A DNA stretch of 5,766 nucleotides from Actinomycetes bacterium (GTDB lineage Bacteria > Actinomycetota > Thermoleophilia > RBG-16-64-13). The position numbers and the translations under genes were made by a program. The notes beneath the pieces were generated by a model, which worked only from the letters and a program-made list of their open reading frames with translations, ran no database searches and was not told the origin of the DNA. The stretch spans positions 1 through 5,766 of the forward strand of contig JAKAHF010000183.1 in the NCBI GenBank assembly GCA_021815245.1. The letters are read 5' to 3'. Positions 4,705 through 5,766 of the stretch are shown piece by piece (within the stretch, counting starts at the first letter, position 1; each line of letters starts with the position of its first letter).

Positions 4705-5766
4705 CTACGACTCGGATACTACGGGGAAGGGGAGGCTCTTGGTCAGGTTGCTGCGCCCATGTATGTCGGTGACGAGGATCCAGATACGATAGTCGCCCCA
4801 GGTCAGCGTCTGGCCGGCGCTGTCTTTTGTCAGCGATGCAGTGCCTGTCCATGAAAAGATCGTCTTCTCGAGTATCTGCACCGGTTGGTGCGCGCTCAGG
4901 TCGAGGAAGTTCACCGTTGACGGAAGTATGTACACCGACTGCGAGTCGATGTTGTCCGAAACGGAGAGTATCCAGGTGGCGTGAAAGTCGAGTCCATTGA
5001 CGCCCGGCTCGACGACATCGAGGTCCCCGGCGGTGAGGTCGGTGACCGGTTCGGGCAGAGCGAAGGCAGTGTCGTCGATCATGAACTGCCCCGACAGAGC
5101 CTGAGTAGTGTGCCCGATGACGTCGCCGACCAGGGGTCCGGCCAGGTCGCGCGCGGTGATGCGAATGCGCACGTGTTGCTTGTCGGCGTCGACTTGAGGC
5201 GTGACCCAGTCGTAGCGCCCGTCGTTGGCCGTAGAGGCCGCGATCTCATGCCATTCGGGCGAGGCGATCGAGTAGTCGAGGGTGTATTCGATGGTCACAT
5301 TGGTCGGCGGTGTCGTATCGCTGAGAGTCCAGAGAATCGCTACCGAGACACTCTCGCCGAAGATCTGGCCCGTGGCGGGCGCCGTAACGGTGACTTTCGG
5401 TGCGCTGTAGTCGACCAGTATCTCCTGCGTCACGCCCGCGACATACGACGAGCCGTTCATGAGCGCCGATTCGTTGCCCGACGAGTCGACCGCCTTGACC
5501 GCGAGGATGTACTTGCCCTCGGGTAGCACCGTGGTACCCCAGTTGGCCGCGTACTCGGCCGTCGTGTCGGTGGAGATGAGGGTGAATCCGCTCCACGTCG
5601 AAGGCTTGTTTTCGCTGTAGGGTGCGTAGTAGAACGACACCGACGCGATGCCGCCCGCCTGTCCCGGATCGCTTGCGTTGGCGATGAAGGTCGGACTCGA
5701 GTCTTCTGTGTAGAACACCGTGCTCGACACGGGAGTGGCGATGGTCACAACCGGCTTGCCCTGGTC
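4705..5766 (-). CDS. C-terminal part of a large Ig-like/fibronectin-like surface or secreted protein (partial, 5' end outside the window)
   Basis: The reading frame is open from the right edge of the window to a TAG at 4705-4707, giving 353 visible residues. A GTG at 5748 could be called as a start, but the frame continues upstream as DQGKPV leading straight into VTIATP, the normal first strand of an Ig-like domain. The real start therefore lies outside the window. Three beta-sandwich domains are visible. The first is an Ig-like domain (about 5-120, ending AVDSSGNESAL). The second (about 122-230) has the pattern ILWTLSDT, IEYTLD, EIAASTANDGRYDW and VRIRITARD, seen in extracellular Ig-like repeats of the Kre9/KNH-like type. 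The third is fibronectin-III-like (about 238-353, starting PVTDLTAGDL, with GDYRIWILVTDIHGRSN). There is no SLH, sortase signal or membrane segment at the C-terminus. The catalytic or binding part, if any, is missing, so function cannot be assigned. It is the first gene of the visible co-directional set. Confidence 0.82.
   Translation of the reverse strand, partial: DQGKPVVTIATPVSSTVFYTEDSSPTFIANASDPGQAGGIASVSFYYAPYSENKPSTWSGFTLISTDTTAEYAANWGTTVLPEGKYILAVKAVDSSGNESALMNGSSYVAGVTQEILVDYSAPKVTVTAPATGQIFGESVSVAILWTLSDTTPPTNVTIEYTLDYSIASPEWHEIAASTANDGRYDWVTPQVDADKQHVRIRITARDLAGPLVGDVIGHTTQALSGQFMIDDTAFALPEPVTDLTAGDLDVVEPGVNGLDFHATWILSVSDNIDSQSVYILPSTVNFLDLSAHQPVQILEKTIFSWTGTASLTKDSAGQTLTWGDYRIWILVTDIHGRSNLTKSLPFPVVSES

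Noticed and set aside
4981..5526. 181-codon open frame on the plus strand, antisense to the Ig/Fn3 gene
   Set aside because: Same reason: composition typical of a GC-rich shadow frame, and the minus-strand frame has clear domain structure.
5746..5748. GTG as the start codon of the Ig/Fn3 gene
   Set aside because: The frame is open upstream to the window edge, the preceding residues fit the first Ig strand, and no signal peptide follows the GTG.

Overview
The window is a high-GC bacterial segment in which essentially all coding sits on the minus strand. Three co-directional genes fill it, read from right to left: a fragment of a large beta-sandwich (Ig/fibronectin-like) protein, a CAP-domain protein with S-layer homology (SLH) anchoring domains, and a 1000-residue papain-family (C1A) protease with a long repetitive C-terminal tail. 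The two genes with visible N-termini encode export signals, and the third looks extracellular by domain type. This is therefore a block of cell-surface or secreted proteins, with no metabolic or RNA genes. SLH domains, Thr/Ser-rich linkers, InlB-B-like repeats and high GC together suggest a Gram-positive-type Actinomycetota or a related subsurface/anaerobic lineage (Coriobacteriia-like organisms came to mind). That assignment is inference from style, not from a marker gene.

Layout. Positions 1-40 are a short downstream flank with no convincing terminator. The protease occupies 41-3043: a signal peptide, a short pro-region, a C1A catalytic domain with Gln117, Cys123, His270 and Asn300 all present, a C1-associated lectin-like domain, then modules B-G-B-B-G (B = InlB-B-like, G = galactose-binding-like beta-sandwich). 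A 92-bp gap (3044-3135) holds a good ribosome binding site and two potential stem-loops. The CAP-SLH protein occupies 3136-4632 by its GTG start, but probably begins further upstream at a CTG (4677) with a well-placed Shine-Dalgarno. The third gene stops at 4705 and stays open through the right edge of the window, so its N-terminus is missing.

How the genes may work together: the CAP-SLH protein would be held non-covalently in the cell wall or S-layer. The protease has no anchor of its own, so it would be released or would attach through its lectin-like and G modules. The Ig/Fn3 protein looks like the tail of another large surface or secreted protein. A shared role in degrading or binding extracellular protein or glycan is plausible but not shown by the sequence.

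The most interesting observations are the probable non-canonical CTG start of the CAP-SLH gene, the two-step duplication history of the protease tail (including an exact 23-bp direct repeat whose recombination would delete 209 codons in frame), and the SLH domains that carry TRxQ in place of the usual TRAE motif. I found no CRISPR array, mobile element, tRNA, rRNA or clearly novel system.
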